Source: Desulfobacteraceae bacterium
Lineage (GTDB): Bacteria > Desulfobacterota > Desulfobacteria > Desulfobacterales > Desulfobacteraceae
Reading direction: 5' to 3'
NCBI GenBank assembly: GCA_003354055.1
Contig: PIVQ01000227.1
Coordinates: forward strand, 1 to 9,814
Length of the DNA stretch: 9,814 nt
Positions within the stretch are counted from its first letter, which is position 1; every line of letters starts with the position of its first letter. The position numbers were made by a program, and so were the translations under genes. The notes under the pieces were generated by a model. The model saw only the letters and a program-made list of their open reading frames with translations. It had not been told where the DNA came from and did no database searches. Shown here piece after piece: positions 6,964 to 9,814 of this stretch.

Positions 6964-7734
6964 ATGAGCCTACGGCATTTAAAAAAGATAAGGGTATTTT
7001 CAGGCGCGCTTTATTTGATTGTGTTGTTTTTTTTGTTGTTTGGAGCAGGTAACTCTACTGCAAAAGAATTGCATCTGGCCTCTTCTACGGCGATTCCGCC
7101 GTATGTTATTGTCGAATCCGGCTCGGGCATTGAGTTGGACGTTGTAAGGGAGGCCTTAAAGCTTAACGGATATACGGTTATTTTTGAGCACCTTCCATTT
7201 CCCCGGGCGGTTGAGAAAATGAAATCAGGGGAATTTGACGGTGCTCTCACCATAGCGGAATCCGCCAGGTTGGAATTAGGACAAGTATACTATTCTGACA
7301 GTCATATTGTTTTTGAAAATTGTGCCGTTTCTCTGAAATCCAACAATTTTGAGATAAATGATATTGCCGGCTTGGCAGACAAGTCCATTGGCACTTTTCA
7401 GTTTGCAAAATTGTATCTTGGACCTGAATTTGAGAAGGTTGCCAATTCTCATTCAGCTTATAGAGAATTGCCCAACACAACTCAGATTGTTCCCATGCTT
7501 TTCCAAAAGCGGGTTGAGGTTATTGTTTTGGAACAAAACATATTCAAATATGTACGCAAAAAAATTGATATAATAGATACGAGTGCACCGGTTGTCATTC
7601 ATCGCATTTTTCCCGACAATCCGTTTAAAGTCGTATTCCTGGATAAAAAAGTACAAATGGATTTCAATAGTGGCCTGAAAATCATACGTGAAAATGGTCG
7701 CTATAATGAAATTTTAAATAAATACACTCAATAA
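6964..7734 (+). CDS. Periplasmic solute-binding protein, family 3 (SBP_bac_3-like), no permease nearby
   Basis: Secreted two-lobe binding protein of 256 aa, usual size for family 3. It has a Sec signal peptide (basic HLKKIR, hydrophobic core 12-27, cleavage probably after STA at 33), so it should be free in the periplasm. The mature start ELHLASSTAIPPYV, the GIELDVVREA segment (55-64) and FDGALTI (91-97) are typical of the fold. R102 may be the carboxylate-binding Arg of amino-acid binders. The lobe-2 Asp usual in amino-acid binders seems replaced near VIVLEQNIF (187-194, Glu at 190), so the ligand may not be a standard amino acid. No permease or ATPase gene is in the window; the next gene, 53 bp downstream on the same strand, is a sensor kinase. 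A role as a ligand-presenting receptor is therefore as likely as transport. Confidence 0.82.
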   Translation: MSLRHLKKIRVFSGALYLIVLFFLLFGAGNSTAKELHLASSTAIPPYVIVESGSGIELDVVREALKLNGYTVIFEHLPFPRAVEKMKSGEFDGALTIAESARLELGQVYYSDSHIVFENCAVSLKSNNFEINDIAGLADKSIGTFQFAKLYLGPEFEKVANSHSAYRELPNTTQIVPMLFQKRVEVIVLEQNIFKYVRKKIDIIDTSAPVVIHRIFPDNPFKVVFLDKKVQMDFNSGLKIIRENGRYNEILNKYTQ

Positions 7735-7735
7735 C

Positions 7736-7772
7736 AAAATCTTAAGGAGTAGTTATTCTTAAGAATTTTTTT
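7736..7772 (+). terminator. AT-rich stem-loop with T-run between binding protein and kinase (weak)
   Basis: AAAATCTTAAG (7736-7746) can pair with CTTAAG, a bulged A, and ATTTT (7758-7769), followed by a T-run to 7772. The form is terminator-like but the stem has only two or three G-C pairs, so at best it attenuates read-through into the kinase. It may simply be an AT-rich spacer. Confidence 0.25.
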
Positions 7773-7787
7773 CCAAAAGGGGATTTC

Positions 7788-9814
7788 ATGTCCTGGGATC
7801 GTATTCAGTTCCGTAATTCTATTACAGGCCACCTTCTCAAATTCATCATTGGCGGTTATCTGATTGTAACGGTCGTGGTTATATTGATTCAGTTGGTTTC
7901 AGAGTATTATCATGTCAAAAAAAGCGTTGTTCAGGAGGTTCAAAAATTAGAGATCACGTTTGGGCCAGGCATTAAAGATGCCCTTTGGATCAACAATTTT
8001 ACAGCACTTCACTCCATTCTTGTTGGAATGAGTGAGATTTCCATTATTGCCGGTGTCAAGATCGAAGATACGGCCGGTAAGAATATTCAGTCTGTCGGAA
8101 CTGTAATGGATAACAAGGGCAAGGCCATCACCATTGACCAGGAGGGTCGCCCTATACAGGGTAAAAAATATAATGGATTTTTTTCTAATCTTTTTGTCCA
8201 TGAGTTCCCCATAAAATATATCGATGGCAGAGGTAACACCCATGCCCTGGGCAAAGGCACTATATATTCAAGCCCCGGTATTGTTCTGGACCGGATCAGG
8301 CATGGCTTTATATTGATTGTCGTTTCCGCCGTCATAAAAACCGCAGCCCTTTGTGCACTGTTTATTTTTTGCATACTTAAGATCCTTGGCAAACCGCTTG
8401 GCAAACTTGCATCCGATATTGAGCAGGTGAATCTTGATAACCTGGAAGAAATATCCATTCATGTTGAAACCTCCGGCCAGAATGAATTAAAAGTCCTTGA
8501 GAATAGGTTTAATAAAATGATTCGCGATCTATCTGTTTCAAGGACCAAACTTCATGATTATGCCAAAAGATATCGGAACATTTTTGATAATGCGGTTGAA
8601 GGCATATTCCAGTCCAATACTGATAGGCAGGTTATTAACGTAAACCCTGCAATGGCTGAAATCTTAGGCTACGATTCTCCAGATGATTTGCTCCGTGCGG
8701 AAAAAAATATATTGGAGCTTTGTTTTGCCAAAAAAGAAGACCGCAAGCAGTGTGCCTGGATGTTAGGAAAGGAAGGACTTATAAATGCCTTTGAGGGTAT
8801 AGGGTATCGTAAGGACGGTACACAGTTTTGGGGATCTTTATCTGTTCGAACTGTGTTAGACGATACCAACGGAGCAACCCTCATTGAAGGGTCATTTACG
8901 GACATAACAGCGCGTAAGCAAAAAGAGGTGGCTGATAGTAAACGCAAAGAAGCAGAAGCATCTGCAAAAGCCCAAAGCTACTTTCTTGCCAACATGAGCC
9001 ATGAGATCAGAACACCGATGAATGCCATTCTCGGGTTATCAACATTGGTGTTAAACACACCGCTGACAGCCAAACAGCAGGATTATATCTCTAAAATCGA
9101 GATCTCATGTAAATCACTGTTAGGTATCATTAATGATATCCTTGATTTTTCTAAAATTGAAGCAGGAAAACTTACCATTGAATCCATCAATTTTAATTTG
9201 GAAAAAGAACTGGACACTATCTCCAATCTTATAATGATAAAGGCCGAACAAAAAGGATTGGAAATGCTGTTCAACATTGATGATCAGATACCATATAATC
9301 TTTTAGGCGATCCTCTGCGCCTGGGGCAGGTATTGATCAATCTTTTAAGCAATGCTGTAAAATTTACCCGTACAGGTCAAATCCTGCTTACAATAAAACC
9401 GATAGACCGCTTAGGTACTAATCAAAAAGATAAGGTACAGCTTCAGTTTGAAGTTTGCGATACAGGTATCGGTCTGGCCCAGGATCAGATGAACAATTTA
9501 TTCGAAGCCTTCAGTCAGGCGGATGAAGGAACGACGCGACAGTATGGGGGGACAGGTCTTGGGCTGGCCATCAGCAAGCAGATAGTCGAAATGATGAATG
9601 GAAAAATCTGGGTTGAAAGTGAACTTGGCAAAGGGAGCACTTTCATTTTCACAGCCGAATTCGGACTTCAGTCTGAAGAAAAAATTAAGGACCATTTGGA
9701 ATACCCGGAGGACTTGCAGGGGCTGCGTGTACTGGTTGTGGATGATAACAAAGTGGCCAGGCAGATCCTAAGCAGCATCTTAAAATCATTTAATTTCAAA
9801 GTTGATTCTGTGGA
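7788..9814 (+). CDS. Hybrid sensor histidine kinase with periplasmic sensor, HAMP and PAS (3' partial)
   Basis: Membrane sensor kinase; 675 codons are visible and the frame is still open at the right edge. Start ATG at 7788 has AGGGG (7778-7782) 5 nt upstream. Order of parts: TM1 (about 15-38), a periplasmic domain of about 130 residues (39-172) of no family I can name, TM2 (173-199), HAMP (200-252, [14 protein letters not shown]), PAS (about 260-378, [18 protein letters not shown] then [11 protein letters not shown] and the closing [10 protein letters not shown]). A short coiled linker leads to HisKA (H405 in SHEIRTPMN) and HATPase_c (N522, D558 in CDTGIG, GGTGLG at 587-592). A receiver domain begins at 647 (RVLVVDDN); its phospho-Asp lies beyond the window. 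Further REC or HPt domains may follow. All kinase residues are intact. It lies 53 bp after the solute-binding protein gene, so the two are probably co-transcribed. Confidence 0.93.
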   Translation, partial: MSWDRIQFRNSITGHLLKFIIGGYLIVTVVVILIQLVSEYYHVKKSVVQEVQKLEITFGPGIKDALWINNFTALHSILVGMSEISIIAGVKIEDTAGKNIQSVGTVMDNKGKAITIDQEGRPIQGKKYNGFFSNLFVHEFPIKYIDGRGNTHALGKGTIYSSPGIVLDRIRHGFILIVVSAVIKTAALCALFIFCILKILGKPLGKLASDIEQVNLDNLEEISIHVETSGQNELKVLENRFNKMIRDLSVSRTKLHDYAKRYRNIFDNAVEGIFQSNTDRQVINVNPAMAEILGYDSPDDLLRAEKNILELCFAKKEDRKQCAWMLGKEGLINAFEGIGYRKDGTQFWGSLSVRTVLDDTNGATLIEGSFTDITARKQKEVADSKRKEAEASAKAQSYFLANMSHEIRTPMNAILGLSTLVLNTPLTAKQQDYISKIEISCKSLLGIINDILDFSKIEAGKLTIESINFNLEKELDTISNLIMIKAEQKGLEMLFNIDDQIPYNLLGDPLRLGQVLINLLSNAVKFTRTGQILLTIKPIDRLGTNQKDKVQLQFEVCDTGIGLAQDQMNNLFEAFSQADEGTTRQYGGTGLGLAISKQIVEMMNGKIWVESELGKGSTFIFTAEFGLQSEEKIKDHLEYPEDLQGLRVLVVDDNKVARQILSSILKSFNFKVDSV

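Overview
The window looks like chromosomal DNA of a free-living Gram-negative bacterium. My best guess is a Desulfobacterota (Desulfobacteraceae-like) species. This rests on the style of the hybrid histidine kinases, the moderate GC, and an acyl-CoA dehydrogenase next to an XRE-cupin regulator. It is an inference from gene content and is not proved by any marker gene. No tRNA, rRNA, CRISPR array, transposase or integrase was seen.

Left third (1-2899, + strand): the 3' part of a branched-chain amino acid aminotransferase (ilvE), whose reading frame enters from outside the window. Next comes a short intergenic stretch with two dyad-symmetric sites, then an XRE-family regulator with a C-terminal cupin domain. 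A compact terminator/promoter/repeat region follows, and then a complete acyl-CoA dehydrogenase. The regulator and dehydrogenase probably belong to one metabolic circuit for acyl-CoA or branched-chain acid turnover.

Middle (2877-6716, - strand): a 7-TM hybrid sensor kinase with two receiver domains. Its 3' end overlaps the 3' end of the acyl-CoA dehydrogenase by 23 bp, tail to tail. Upstream of it on the same strand lies a cysteine-rich lipoprotein of no recognised family. The interval between them carries a long nested inverted repeat (5326-5386) and a candidate kinase promoter.

Right third (6717-9814, + strand): an AT-rich divergent intergenic region, then a secreted family-3 solute-binding protein with no permease beside it. 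This is followed closely by a second hybrid sensor kinase (TM, periplasmic sensor, TM, HAMP, PAS, HisKA, HATPase, start of a receiver domain), which runs off the right edge and so has no stop codon here. The binding protein and kinase look like a two-gene sensory unit, in which the secreted protein may present a ligand to the kinase.

The most interesting items are the possible split sensory module (6964-9814), the unknown Cys-rich lipoprotein, the nested hairpin at 5326-5386, and the cluster of operator-like dyads around the XRE-cupin/acyl-CoA dehydrogenase pair. I found no clear case for a wholly new multi-gene system.
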